From Amycolatopsis sp. WAC 01376 (GTDB lineage: Bacteria > Actinomycetota > Actinomycetes > Mycobacteriales > Pseudonocardiaceae), in contig NZ_QHKL01000003.1 of the NCBI RefSeq assembly GCF_003947415.1, positions 248,001 through 312,000 of the forward strand: DNA of 64,000 nt, read 5' to 3'. This document shows, piece after piece, positions 18,505-26,923 of the stretch; position 1 is the stretch's first letter; every line of letters begins with the position of its first letter. The notes below the pieces were generated by a model. That model did no database searches. It was not told the DNA's origin and saw nothing but the letters and a program-made list of their open reading frames with translations. Position numbers and translations under genes: made by a program.

Positions 18505-18857
18505 GCGCGGCGAAGGAAGCGGCGGACAAGGCGTTCGCCCGTGGTGCGCGTCCGCATCTGATCGACGGCGGCAAGACGGTCGACAAGGCTTCGACACTCG
18601 ACGCGATCGCGGAGGCGTTGTCCTTCCCCGACTACTTCGGGAAGAACCTCGACGCGCTCTACGACTGCCTCACCGACCTGTCCTGGCTCGCGCCGGGTGA
18701 GCACGTGCTGATCTGGACCGGTTCCTCGCTGCTCAAGGAGCGCGATCCGAAGGCGTACTTGGCCGTCCGCAGCGTGCTTTCCGACGCGCAGCGGGCACTG
18801 GGGCCGTCCGGTGAGCGGACGGACTCCCGGCGCCTCACCGTCGTCCTGCCCGACTGA
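18501..18857 (+). CDS. Barstar-family ribonuclease inhibitor
   Basis: A 118-residue protein with the barstar pattern: an N-terminal strand (HLIDGGKTVDKASTLDAIAEAL), the PDYFGKNLDALYDCLTDL helix motif that plugs the RNase active site, and a C-terminal beta strand (RRLTVVLPD). It is the intracellular antidote of the upstream RNase, to which it is translationally coupled by an ATGA overlap. Acidic residues in the D-L-D region provide the usual mimic of RNA phosphates. The pairing of secreted RNase and barstar is well established in Bacillus and actinomycetes. Confidence 0.92.
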   Translation: MSAAKEAADKAFARGARPHLIDGGKTVDKASTLDAIAEALSFPDYFGKNLDALYDCLTDLSWLAPGEHVLIWTGSSLLKERDPKAYLAVRSVLSDAQRALGPSGERTDSRRLTVVLPD

Positions 18858-18860
18858 GGC

Positions 18861-19634
18861 TCAGCTTTCGGGCACCCAGTTCGGCTTGCGCTTCTGCGCG
18901 AAGGCCGTGATGCCTTCCTGGCCCTCTTCGCTCGCGAAGAAGCCGGCGGACAGCTTGTTCATGGCCTCGAAGCCTTCGGACGGTGTCGCCGGGCGCGGCT
19001 TGCTGAGCAGTTCCTTCGTCGCCGCGAGCGCCTTCGGCCCGCCGAGGGCGAGCGCCTTGACGTAGCGAGCGACCTCGCCGTCGAGTTCGTCGGCGGAGAC
19101 GGCCGAGTTCAGCAGGCCGATCTCGACGGCGCGCTTCGCGTCGAAGGTGTCACCGGTCAGGAACAGTTCGTGGGCGGCGCGGGCATTGAGCCGCGGCAGC
19201 ACGGTGAGCGAGATGACGGCGGGCACGACGCCGATCCGCACCTCGGAGAAGGCGAAGGTCGCTTCGGTGACGGCCACGGCGATGTCGGTCGCGGCCACCA
19301 TGCCGATCCCGCCCGCCCGCGCGGGGCCCGCCAGCTTCGCCACGACAGGTTTGGGGCTGGTCCACAGCTGCTCGAGGATCTTCGGGAACTCGTTGACGCC
19401 CTGGGCGCCCGCACCGGCGCCGCGGGCCTCCTTGAGATCCATCCCCGCGCAGAACACCGGGCCGGTGTGGGTGAGCACGATGACCCGCACGGCGTCATCC
19501 GCCCGTGCCTTGTCCAGCGATTCGCTCAGTTCACGCCGCAGCTGGGCGGAGAGCGCGTTGCGGTTGTGCGGGGAGTCCAAGGTGATCGTGGCGGTGCCGC
19601 CCACCACGTCGTAGTGCACCAGTTCGTCAGCCAT
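18861..19634 (-). CDS. Enoyl-CoA hydratase/isomerase family protein
   Basis: A 257-residue crotonase-fold protein. It carries FCAGMDLKEARG with the oxyanion-hole glycine, the second element GPARAGGIGMVAATDIAVA, and an FSEVRIGVVPA loop. In the second segment the usual acidic base of hydratases (a Glu in the G-x-x-GGG-x-E pattern) is not obvious, so an isomerase or another crotonase reaction is possible. It acts on acyl-CoA thioesters in fatty-acid or amino-acid breakdown. It stands alone and is convergent with barstar (3 nt between stops). Confidence 0.85.
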   Translation of the reverse strand: MADELVHYDVVGGTATITLDSPHNRNALSAQLRRELSESLDKARADDAVRVIVLTHTGPVFCAGMDLKEARGAGAGAQGVNEFPKILEQLWTSPKPVVAKLAGPARAGGIGMVAATDIAVAVTEATFAFSEVRIGVVPAVISLTVLPRLNARAAHELFLTGDTFDAKRAVEIGLLNSAVSADELDGEVARYVKALALGGPKALAATKELLSKPRPATPSEGFEAMNKLSAGFFASEEGQEGITAFAQKRKPNWVPES

Positions 19635-19672
19635 GCCTCACCTTCGCATGGGCGAAGTCGGGCCGGGCAGTG

Positions 19673-19706
19673 GCCTGCGCCACCATCCTCCGACGGTGGC
19701 GCAGGC
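19673..19706 (-). terminator. Hairpin terminator after the secreted-protein gene
   Basis: A perfect 12-bp stem (gcctgcgccacc / ggtggcgcaggc) with a 10-nt loop lies 6 nt past the stop of the leftward gene 19712-20335 and ahead of the enoyl-CoA hydratase gene. No T-run follows. Confidence 0.65.
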
Positions 19707-19711
19707 ACGGG

Positions 19712-20335
19712 TCAGCCGATCGTCGTGGTGGTGAAGGTCGGGCTCGGGTTCGGGAAGCACGACGTCGGGGCGGAGACGTCGAAACCGGCGCTGACCACGG
19801 CGGTGAACGTCAGGCCCGGGTCGGCGTAGCTGGAACCGCCCAGCTTCGTCTCGATGGTGCCGGACGATCCGGCGGTCAGGTGCGCCGTCACGGTCGGCAG
19901 TTCGAACGTCGAACCGCCCGCGATCGGGCCGGGGAAGCTCAGCGTCGCGACGCTGCCGGACACGGTGATCTTCGGCGGGGTCGAGCCGATGCCGGAGCCG
20001 CCGGCGAGGTCGGCGCTCACCCAGGTCGAGTTCGCCGGGATCGGGATCTTCAGGGAGAAGTCCTTGATCTGCTTGACCTGGTACCCGCTGACCTCGGCCG
20101 GGACGGTGTTCGGCGCCGGGTCGATGACGATGTCGAGCGCGGCGCCGGGAGCGACCGTGGCAGGCGCGGTGACGTCGGCGTCCTGGTTCAGCTTGAGGTA
20201 CTTGTTGCCGACGAGCGGCGGCTTCGCCTCGCAGTCGAAGACGACGGTGGTCGCCGCCGAAGCCGGCGCGGCGAGACCGACGAGCGGGACGAGCACGGCC
20301 GACGCGCAGACGAGGGCACGGATGGCAGCCTTCAT
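19712..20335 (-). CDS. Secreted hypothetical protein (beta-sandwich-like; DUF6801-type appearance)
   Basis: A 207-residue protein with a clear signal peptide (residues 1-27, cleavage after APASA). The mature part is rich in Thr/Val/Pro beta-strand text and has only two cysteines (FDCEAK near the start, TSCFPN near the end), which could form one disulfide. It resembles small secreted actinobacterial proteins often filed under DUF6801, though I am not certain of that. A purine-rich ribosome site precedes ATG 20335. It is monocistronic and followed by a strong hairpin; function unknown. Confidence 0.7.
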   Translation of the reverse strand: MKAAIRALVCASAVLVPLVGLAAPASAATTVVFDCEAKPPLVGNKYLKLNQDADVTAPATVAPGAALDIVIDPAPNTVPAEVSGYQVKQIKDFSLKIPIPANSTWVSADLAGGSGIGSTPPKITVSGSVATLSFPGPIAGGSTFELPTVTAHLTAGSSGTIETKLGGSSYADPGLTFTAVVSAGFDVSAPTSCFPNPSPTFTTTTIG

Positions 20336-20425
20336 GTTCCACCTACCTGGGGGTTCGATGGGGAGAGAGGGAGCTGCGCAGCGATTAGAGAGTTACCGGC
20401 AAGTTAAGTAACTCGTCAAGAAATC

Positions 20426-20465
20426 TCCGTTCCCATACGCGAGGCGTGACGGAACTGGGAACGGA
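20426..20465 (-). terminator. Possible terminator hairpin downstream of the sulfate-assimilation operon
   Basis: A 9-bp perfect stem (tccgttccc / gggaacgga) with a 22-nt loop lies about 50 nt past the cbiX stop on the minus strand. The long loop makes it a weak call. Confidence 0.35.
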
Positions 20466-20515
20466 ACCCACCGAAAATCGGTATCAAGCGCCCGAACGGG
20501 ACGCGATTGCTCTAC

Positions 20516-21265
20516 TCAGGCGGCGAGCCGCGCCGCGGCGGCGTCGTAGCGGTCCAGGACGAGCCCGGCGATCCGCGGATCCGGCCCCAGCGGTCCGGCG
20601 ACGACCACCGACGGGTCGGCTTCACGGGCCAGCCGCGCGATCCGGTCCGGCAACAGCCCCGGCGCGAGGAACCAGCCCGCGACCGCGAGCCGCTGTGCGC
20701 CGTTGAGCCGCAACCGCGCGATGGCGGCGGGCACGTCCGGCTGCGCGGCGCTCGCGAACGCGGGCGTCGCGAGCAGCCCGCGGCGCAGCTGCCAGCGGGT
20801 GGTGATCCCGGCGACCGCGTCGTTCGCCGCGACGTTCGACGAACCGACACCCGCCAGCAGGACACCCAGCCCCGGATCGTCCGGATCGGCGCCGGCCTCG
20901 GCCTGCCGGTCCAGCGCGACCGTCTCGATCAGCGGGTCGATGCCCAGCACCCCGGAAACCCGCACGTCGAGGCCAGGGCAGTCCGCGGTCGCCTCGGCGA
21001 CGAGCGCGGGCAGATCGACCCGGGCGTGGTACGCGACGCCGAGAAGCAGGGGCACCACGACGGCCTCGCGATGCCCCTCGGCGTACAACCCGCGCAGGGC
21101 ATCGGTGAGCAGCGGCTCCGAGAGATCCAAAAAGGACTCACGGATGTCGAGACCCGGCGCCAGCCCGCGGGAGACGTCGAGCAGGGCGCGGATGGTGGCG
21201 GCGGACCGCGGATCGCGGCTGCCGTGGGCGACGGCGACCAGTGGCGGCGTGAGGCTTGGGGTCAT
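20516..21265 (-). CDS. Sirohydrochlorin chelatase (CbiX-type), siroheme supply
   Basis: A 249-residue protein of two homologous halves; the first has the metal-binding start VAVAHGSRDPRS and VVPLLLGVAYHARVDLP, the second the weaker copy (LAVAGWFLAPGLLPDRI). Members insert iron or cobalt into sirohydrochlorin. As the last gene of the sulfate operon, directly coupled to cysN (ATGA overlap at 21262-21265), it most likely makes siroheme for the sulfite reductase encoded at the other end of the operon. Confidence 0.85.
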   Translation of the reverse strand: MTPSLTPPLVAVAHGSRDPRSAATIRALLDVSRGLAPGLDIRESFLDLSEPLLTDALRGLYAEGHREAVVVPLLLGVAYHARVDLPALVAEATADCPGLDVRVSGVLGIDPLIETVALDRQAEAGADPDDPGLGVLLAGVGSSNVAANDAVAGITTRWQLRRGLLATPAFASAAQPDVPAAIARLRLNGAQRLAVAGWFLAPGLLPDRIARLAREADPSVVVAGPLGPDPRIAGLVLDRYDAAAARLAA

Positions 21266-22524
21266 GCGAACCTTTCGCCGACGAGTCCGGCCGCCAGTGT
21301 ATCGCCGTCCTTCGGGTCGATGACCAGGAAAGCGCCCGTGCGCGGGCTGACGCCGTAGTCGTCCACGCCGATCTCCTCGGCCAGCCGCAGCGTGACCCGG
21401 CCGATGTCGTTGAGCTCCAACGTGCCCGGATCGTCCACACTGGACAGGGTCTGCTCGTCGAAGCGGGCGTGGAGTTCGCCGACGAGTGCCTGCACCGTCC
21501 GCGCCCCGTGCTTCACGAGCACTCGCGCGCCCGGTTTCAGCGCCTTGGTCGAGAGCCAGCACAGGGTCGCGGTGATCTCGTCGGTCACCGTCGGCTGACG
21601 GTCGGCGGCGGAGATCAGGTCACCCCGTGAGATGTCGAGATCGTCCGCGAGCAGCAGGGTCACCGAGGTGCCCGCCCCGGCTTCGGCGAGCGGTCCGTCG
21701 GCGGTGTCGATGCCTTCGACGCGGCTGCGGATGCCTTGCGGCAGCACGACGATCTCGTCGCCCGGCCGGACGGTGCCCGCCGCGATCTGCCCCGCGTACC
21801 CGCGGTAGTCGGGGTGGTCGGCCGTGCGCGGCCGGATCACGTACTGCACCGGGAAGCGGAACGCCGAATCGTGCGGATCCGGCGCCACCGGCACGGTTTC
21901 CAGATGCTCCAGCAGGGTCGGGCCGGAGTACCACGGGGTCTTGTCCGACTTCTCCGCCACGTTGTCGCCCACCAGCGCCGAAACCGGCACCGCGAGCACG
22001 GAACCCCGTTCGTAGCCGAGGGAGGCGGCGTGCTCGGCGAACTCCTCGGCGATCACGGTGAACGTCGCTTCGTCGTAGCCGACGAGGTCGATCTTGTTCA
22101 CCGCCAGCACCAGGTTCGGGACGCCCAGCAGGGCGAGCACCGCGGCGTGACGGCGAGTCTGCTCGATGACGCCCTTGCGCGCGTCGACCAGCAGCACGGC
22201 CAGTTGCGCGGTGGACGCCCCGGTCACCGTGTTCCGGGTGTACTGCACGTGGCCCGGCGTGTCCGCGAGCACGAAACTGCGCTTCGGAGTGGCGAAGTAC
22301 CGGTACGCCACGTCGATCGTGATGCCCTGCTCGCGTTCCGAGCGAAGGCCGTCCACGAGCAACGAGAGGTCCGGAGTGGACAGTCCTTTGTCGACACTGG
22401 CGCGGGTGACCGCGTCCAGCTGGTCGGCGAGCACGGATTTGGTGTCGTACAGGAGCCGCCCGACCAGGGTCGACTTCCCGTCGTCCACGCTGCCCGCGGT
22501 CGCGAGCCTGAGGAGGCTGGACAT
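21262..22524 (-). CDS. cysN: Sulfate adenylyltransferase subunit 1 (GTPase)
   Basis: A 420-residue EF-Tu-like GTPase: P-loop AGSVDDGKST at residues 9-18, DTPGH in the middle, NKIDL after that, then two beta-barrel domains. With CysD it activates sulfate to adenosine phosphosulfate (APS), using GTP hydrolysis to drive the reaction. No APS kinase domain is fused (the CysNC form is over 600 residues), which fits the direct use of APS by the CysH here. ATG 22524 overlaps the cysD stop by 1-3 nt, and the stop overlaps cbiX. Confidence 0.95.
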   Translation of the reverse strand: MSSLLRLATAGSVDDGKSTLVGRLLYDTKSVLADQLDAVTRASVDKGLSTPDLSLLVDGLRSEREQGITIDVAYRYFATPKRSFVLADTPGHVQYTRNTVTGASTAQLAVLLVDARKGVIEQTRRHAAVLALLGVPNLVLAVNKIDLVGYDEATFTVIAEEFAEHAASLGYERGSVLAVPVSALVGDNVAEKSDKTPWYSGPTLLEHLETVPVAPDPHDSAFRFPVQYVIRPRTADHPDYRGYAGQIAAGTVRPGDEIVVLPQGIRSRVEGIDTADGPLAEAGAGTSVTLLLADDLDISRGDLISAADRQPTVTDEITATLCWLSTKALKPGARVLVKHGARTVQALVGELHARFDEQTLSSVDDPGTLELNDIGRVTLRLAEEIGVDDYGVSPRTGAFLVIDPKDGDTLAAGLVGERFA

Positions 22525-23444
22525 CAGAAGTACCCTTCCCGCTTGCGGTCTTCCATCGCCGCCTCCGACATCCGGTCGTCGGCGCGGGTGGCGCCGCGTT
22601 CGGTGAGCCGGGAGGCCGAGACCTCGGCGATGACCTCGTCCACCGTGGCGGCGGTCGATTCGATGGCGCCCGTGCACGAACCGTCGCCGACGGTCCGGTA
22701 GCGCACGGTCAGTTCCTTGACGACCTCGTCCGGCCGCGGCCCGCCCCACGGGCCTTCGGCCAGCCACATGCCGTCGCGTTGGTAGACCTCGCGCCGGTGC
22801 GCGTAGTAGATCGACGGCAGTTCGACCTTCTCCCGCGCGATGTAGTTCCAGACGTCCGCCTCGGTCCAGTTGGACAGCGGGAAGACGCGGACCTGCTCGC
22901 CGGGGCGGTGCCGCCCGTTGTAGAGGTTCCACAGTTCCGGGCGCTGCCGCCGGGGGTCCCACTGGCCGAAGGAGTTGCGGAGACTGAAGATCCGCTCCTT
23001 GGCGCGGGCGCGTTCCTCGTCGCGGCGTCCGCCGCCGAAGACGGCGTCGAACTTGTTCTCGGCGATCGTGTCGAGCAGTGGCGTGGTCTGCAACGGGTTG
23101 CGCATCCCGTCGGCGCGCTCTTCGAGCCTGCCGTCGTCGATCCAGTCCTGGACCTTCGCCACGACCAGCCGGAGCCCGTGCTGCTCGACGACCCGGTCGC
23201 GGAAGTCGATGACCTCGTCGAAGTTGTGCCCGGTGTCCACGTGCAGCAACGGGAACGGCACCGGCGCGGGCCAGAACGCCTTGATCGCCAAATGCAGCAG
23301 CAGTGTCGAGTCCTTGCCGCCGGAGAACAGGATCACCGGCCGGTCGAACTCACCCGCCACCTCGCGGAAGATGTGGATGGCCTCGGATTCCAACGCCGCC
23401 AAGTTGTCCTGTGCCGCGGCCGCGACCGGTTCGAGCGTGGTCAT
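22524..23444 (-). CDS. cysD: Sulfate adenylyltransferase subunit 2
   Basis: A 306-residue member of the PP-loop ATP pyrophosphatase family with the SGGKDST loop at residues about 43-49, followed by LLHVDTGHNF and the C-terminal signature GRRDEERARAKERIFS. It catalyses transfer of AMP from ATP to sulfate, forming APS in complex with CysN. Start ATG 23444 has aaggga 8 nt upstream and a 11-nt gap from cysH. Overlaps the start of cysN (ATGA). Confidence 0.95.
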   Translation of the reverse strand: MTTLEPVAAAAQDNLAALESEAIHIFREVAGEFDRPVILFSGGKDSTLLLHLAIKAFWPAPVPFPLLHVDTGHNFDEVIDFRDRVVEQHGLRLVVAKVQDWIDDGRLEERADGMRNPLQTTPLLDTIAENKFDAVFGGGRRDEERARAKERIFSLRNSFGQWDPRRQRPELWNLYNGRHRPGEQVRVFPLSNWTEADVWNYIAREKVELPSIYYAHRREVYQRDGMWLAEGPWGGPRPDEVVKELTVRYRTVGDGSCTGAIESTAATVDEVIAEVSASRLTERGATRADDRMSEAAMEDRKREGYF

Positions 23445-23455
23445 GTCGTCCCTTC

Positions 23456-24151
23456 TCACCCGTGCAAGCCGCACTCGGTCTTGCCCTGCCCGGCCCACCG
23501 GCCGCTGCGCGGGTCCTGGCCCGGAGCGACCTTCGCGGTGCACGGCGCGCAGCCGATCGACAGATAACCGATGGACACCAACGGGTTCTCGAGGATCCCG
23601 TGCTCGTCGATGTAGTCCCTGAACTCGTCGTCGGACCAGGGCGCGATCGGGTTGATCTTCACCAGTCCGTTGCGGTCGTCCCAGGTGACGATCGGGGTGT
23701 TCGCGCGGGTCGGCGCGTCCACGCGGCGGACGCCGGTCACCCACGCCGAGTACTTCGCGAGCGTGTTCCGCAGCGGCACCACCTTGCGGAGCTGGCAGCA
23801 CTGGTTCGGGTCGCGCTCGTGCAGCTTCGGGCCGTACTCGGCGTCCTGTTCGGCGACGCTCTGCGCGGCCTCGGCGTTGACGATCCGCACCCCGGGGTAC
23901 ACCGCCTGCACCGCGTCACGGGTGCCGATGGTCTCCGGGAAGTGGTAGCCGGTCTGCAGGAACAGGACGTCGACGTCGGGTTTGACCTGGGTGGCCAGAT
24001 CGATCAGGACGGCGTCCTGCATGTTCGACGCGACGATGAAGTCGTCGCCGAAGGTCTCCGCGGTCCAGCGCAGGGCCTCGGTCGCGGTCGCCTCCGCGAG
24101 CTCCTTCGAAGCCCGTTCGGCGAGCGTCTTGTAGTCGGCAGTGGCGGTCAT
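23456..24151 (-). CDS. cysH: Assimilatory APS reductase (iron-sulfur type)
   Basis: A 231-residue reductase that turns APS into sulfite. It has the paired cysteines CCQLRKV in the middle and a second pair near the end (GCAPC), plus the C-terminal redox cysteine motif KTECGLH. The CC...C..C set binds a [4Fe-4S] cluster and marks the APS-using rather than PAPS-using enzyme. Start ATG 24151 is chosen because it has ggagg upstream and overlaps the zinc-ribbon gene stop (ATGA); a longer frame reaches 24220 but would lie within that gene. Confidence 0.93.
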   Translation of the reverse strand: MTATADYKTLAERASKELAEATATEALRWTAETFGDDFIVASNMQDAVLIDLATQVKPDVDVLFLQTGYHFPETIGTRDAVQAVYPGVRIVNAEAAQSVAEQDAEYGPKLHERDPNQCCQLRKVVPLRNTLAKYSAWVTGVRRVDAPTRANTPIVTWDDRNGLVKINPIAPWSDDEFRDYIDEHGILENPLVSIGYLSIGCAPCTAKVAPGQDPRSGRWAGQGKTECGLHG

Positions 24152-24300
24152 CCTGGTGACACCTCCGGAAAGGACAGTCCGAGGAACTTCACGGTGAAGA
24201 CCCGGCGGCAGCCGGAGCACAGCCAGGAGCCGCCCTCTTCGGGCCGCAGGTCTTCATCGCCACAGAAAGGGCAGTAGTACGGGGTCGCGCGTTCGGTCAT
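24148..24300 (-). CDS. Small zinc-ribbon protein of the sulfate-assimilation operon
   Basis: A 50-residue protein with two CxxC knuckles (CPFCGDED and CSGCRRVF) that would bind one zinc ion. It is translationally coupled on both sides: its ATG overlaps the sir stop and its TGA overlaps the cysH ATG. Many actinomycete sir-cysH operons contain a short gene here. The role is unknown; a structural or iron-sulfur helper for the reductases is plausible but not shown. It is shorter than typical gene-finder limits, and the coupling plus the cysteines support it as real. Confidence 0.8.
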   Translation of the reverse strand: MTERATPYYCPFCGDEDLRPEEGGSWLCSGCRRVFTVKFLGLSFPEVSPG

Positions 24301-25991
24301 TGCAAGACGCCCTCGTCGGCCCGCAGGACCCATTGGGCGAACCGCTCGCCGGGTTCGCGGCCGGCGATGTACGCCCGCACGACGCGTTCGACGTACGCGG
24401 TCAGCTCCGACGCGGTCACCTTGTGCCCGCGCAGTTTCCGGCCGAATCCGGCGTCGAGGCCGAGCCCACCGCCGAGGTGCACCTGGAAGCCTTCGACCTG
24501 TTTGCCGTCCTCGTCGGTGACGATCTGGCCCTTGAGCCCGATGTCGGCGGTCTGGACCCGGGCGCAGGAGTTGGGGCAGCCGTTGAGGTGCACGGTCACC
24601 GGGTTCTCGATCTCGGCCTGGATGTCGGCGAGGCGCTTCTCGAGTTCGGTGACCAGTTCGATCGCGCGGGCCTTCGTCTCGACGATCGCGAGCTTGCAGA
24701 ACTCCAGGCCGGTGCACGCCATGATCCCGCGCCGCCACGGCGAAGGCTCGGTCTGGAGGCCGAGATCGGCCAGTTCGGTCTTCAGCCCGTTCACCTCGGC
24801 CTCGGGAACGTCGAGGACCACGAGCTTCTGGTGCGGGGTCAGGCGGACGCGGTTCGACCCGGCCCGCTCGGCGGCCTTGGCGACCGCCAGCAGGGTGGCC
24901 CCGGAGACGCGGCCGGCGATCGGTGCGGCGCCCAGGTAGAACTTTCCGTCGATCTGCGGGTGCACGCCGACGTGGTCGATCTGGGCGGCGGGCACCTCGG
25001 GTGCCGGGCCGTCGGTCAGCTTGCGCTTGAGGTACTCGTCTTCCAGCACCTGGCGGAACTTCGCGACACCCCAGTCCTTCACCAGGAACTTGATCCTGGC
25101 GCGGGCGCGCAGCCGCCGGTAGCCGTAGTCGCGGAAGACGCTGATCACGCCTTCCCAGACGTCGGGGACCTCGTCGAGGGAGACCCAGGCGCCCAGCCGC
25201 TGCCCGATCATCGGGTTGGTGGACAGGCCGCCACCGACCCAGACGTCGAAGCCGGGGCCGTGTTCAGGGTGGTTCACGCCGACGAAGGCGACGTCGTTGA
25301 TCTCGTGCGCGACGTCCTGCTGCCCGGAGACCGCGGTCTTGAACTTGCGCGGCAGGTTCGAGTAGCGCGGGTCGCCGATGTAGCGGCGTTTGATCTCGTC
25401 GATCGCGGGCGTGCCGTCGATGATCTCGTCGGCGGCGATGCCGGCGACGGGGGAGCCGAGGATGACGCGCGGGCTGTCGCCGCAGGCCTCCATCGTGGTC
25501 ATCCCGGCCTTCTCCAGCTTCGCCCAGATCGTCGGGACGTCCTCGATCTGGATCCAGTGGTACTGGATGTTCTGCCGGTCGGTGATGTCGGCGGTGTCGC
25601 GGGCGTGGGTCTGCGAGATCTCGGCGAGCACGGCCAGCTGATCGGTGGTCAGCGCGCCGCCGTCGAGCCGGACCCGCAACATGAAGTAGCGGTCGTCGAG
25701 CTCTTCGGGCTCCAGCGTCGCCGTGCGGCCGCCGTCGATCCCCGGCTTGCGCTGGGTGTAGAGACCGAACCAGCGGAACCGGCCGCGGAGGTCACCCGGG
25801 TCGATGGAATCGAAGCCACCGCGGGCGTAGATGTTCTCGATCCGGGCACGGACGTTGAGCGGGTTGTCGTCCTTCTTGGACCGCTCGTTGGGGTTCAGTG
25901 GCTCGCGGTAGCCCAAAGCCCACTGTCCCTCGCCCCGTTTCTGTTTCACCCGGGGCGTGCGGGCAGGCGTTTCGCGCGTGGGCGACGACAT
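24297..25991 (-). CDS. Ferredoxin-dependent sulfite (nitrite-type) reductase
   Basis: A 564-residue siroheme/[4Fe-4S] enzyme with two ferredoxin-like half-repeats. Cluster cysteines are C426 and C432 in CTGLEFC and C472 and C476 in NGCPNSC. The Tyr in GLYTQRKPG near residue 80 and the Cys in MEACGDSPR may form the Tyr-Cys crosslink seen in the mycobacterial homologue. It reduces sulfite to sulfide with six electrons from ferredoxin. A nitrite reductase is the alternative, but the operon (cysH, cysD, cysN, cbiX) makes sulfite the likely substrate. ATG 25991 with ggagg upstream; the leader peptide lies 37 nt before it. Confidence 0.93.
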   Translation of the reverse strand: MSSPTRETPARTPRVKQKRGEGQWALGYREPLNPNERSKKDDNPLNVRARIENIYARGGFDSIDPGDLRGRFRWFGLYTQRKPGIDGGRTATLEPEELDDRYFMLRVRLDGGALTTDQLAVLAEISQTHARDTADITDRQNIQYHWIQIEDVPTIWAKLEKAGMTTMEACGDSPRVILGSPVAGIAADEIIDGTPAIDEIKRRYIGDPRYSNLPRKFKTAVSGQQDVAHEINDVAFVGVNHPEHGPGFDVWVGGGLSTNPMIGQRLGAWVSLDEVPDVWEGVISVFRDYGYRRLRARARIKFLVKDWGVAKFRQVLEDEYLKRKLTDGPAPEVPAAQIDHVGVHPQIDGKFYLGAAPIAGRVSGATLLAVAKAAERAGSNRVRLTPHQKLVVLDVPEAEVNGLKTELADLGLQTEPSPWRRGIMACTGLEFCKLAIVETKARAIELVTELEKRLADIQAEIENPVTVHLNGCPNSCARVQTADIGLKGQIVTDEDGKQVEGFQVHLGGGLGLDAGFGRKLRGHKVTASELTAYVERVVRAYIAGREPGERFAQWVLRADEGVLQ

Positions 25992-26027
25992 GGGAGTCCT
26001 CCGGCAGATCGTGGTGGTGGCGGGGAG

Positions 26028-26114
26028 TCAGCGGTTCGTCGCACAGAGCGCGCTCGCCACACGACGGAGATCCACGTGGCGGCGTGCCACGAGGGTGATT
26101 CCGGCGCGGGTCAT
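26028..26114 (-). CDS. 28-codon leader peptide upstream of the sulfite reductase operon
   Basis: Read by hand; too short for normal gene finding. ATG at 26114 opens a 28-codon frame ending at TGA 26028-26030. The peptide is very basic (RRH and RR clusters) and has a single Cys at position 24 (SALCAT) four codons from the end. It ends 37 nt before the sir start. NCBI-type annotations call such peptides in this position of actinomycete sir operons putative leader peptides. The late Cys codon suggests ribosome stalling when cysteine is short, i.e. a cysteine-sensing attenuator. Confidence 0.7.
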   Translation of the reverse strand: MTRAGITLVARRHVDLRRVASALCATNR

Positions 26115-26267
26115 TGAATCAGCGTGCCACGCGCCCACTATGTGGTCCAGGCCGGTCCGAATGCTGGGAACACTGTCCGAACTTGGCTGTATTCGCAGGT
26201 CAGAGGCCTGCTTTGGAGGTCAAGTCCGGGTTCGCGACCGGGCATTGTGACGCAGAACGCGCACGGT

Positions 26268-26840
26268 TCAAGAAGGCAGGACGCGGTCCACGATGACCCG
26301 GATGACGTCCTCGTCGGTGACGTCCGCGAGCACCTCCGGCAGGGTCAGCCGTTCGACGGTGAGCCCCGTCAGCGCGAGGTACATCAGCAGGACCTCGGCG
26401 CGCCCGCCCGGCATTCCTGCCGCGACGTGCCAGTCGACGCTCATGTCGATGCCCTCGCGGATGGTCTTGGTCAGTTCGGCCGAAAGATCCGGGCGCCGGG
26501 TGGCTTCGAGCCTGAGTTCGAGCAGTGCGAGATAAGGCTCGCGGTGGGCGGTCAGCCGCCCCATGAGCTCGCCGAGCAGTACGCCGACCCGGTCGTGGGA
26601 CGGCGTTTCGGCCTGCGGGTTCGCCATCACGTCGGCCGGCGCCGACAGCCGTTCGTGCACGCGGACGCCGACCTCGCCGAGCAGCTGGTCCCGGTTGCGG
26701 AAGTAGTTGGACGTCGTTCCCGGCGGGACATCCGCTTCGACGTCCACGGCGCGATAGGTGAGGCCGCGCGCGCCTTCGCGGGCGAGGACGGTGATCGCGG
26801 CGTCGGTGAGCGCGGTCCGGCGCTCCGGGTTCTGTCGCAT
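26268..26840 (-). CDS. TetR-family transcriptional regulator
   Basis: A 190-residue regulator with an N-terminal helix-turn-helix (residues about 10-55: LTDAAITVLAREGARGLTYR region, then GTTSNYFRNRDQLL) and a helical C-terminal ligand domain. It is divergent from the VOC gene at 26924 with 83 bp between starts, so it likely controls that gene and itself. The intergenic region contains a rough palindrome centred on agtact near 26883 that could be the operator. The ligand is unknown. Confidence 0.82.
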   Translation of the reverse strand: MRQNPERRTALTDAAITVLAREGARGLTYRAVDVEADVPPGTTSNYFRNRDQLLGEVGVRVHERLSAPADVMANPQAETPSHDRVGVLLGELMGRLTAHREPYLALLELRLEATRRPDLSAELTKTIREGIDMSVDWHVAAGMPGGRAEVLLMYLALTGLTVERLTLPEVLADVTDEDVIRVIVDRVLPS

Positions 26841-26923
26841 CGGAACATTCTCCTTGCCTCAGTCAAACCACTATGCCTATAGTACTACGCATCAAGTGGT
26901 AAACAACTGGGAGGAAACACCAG

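Noticed and set aside
24297..25991. Nitrite reductase for nitrate assimilation
   Set aside because: The same motifs occur in both families, but the whole operon is for sulfate.
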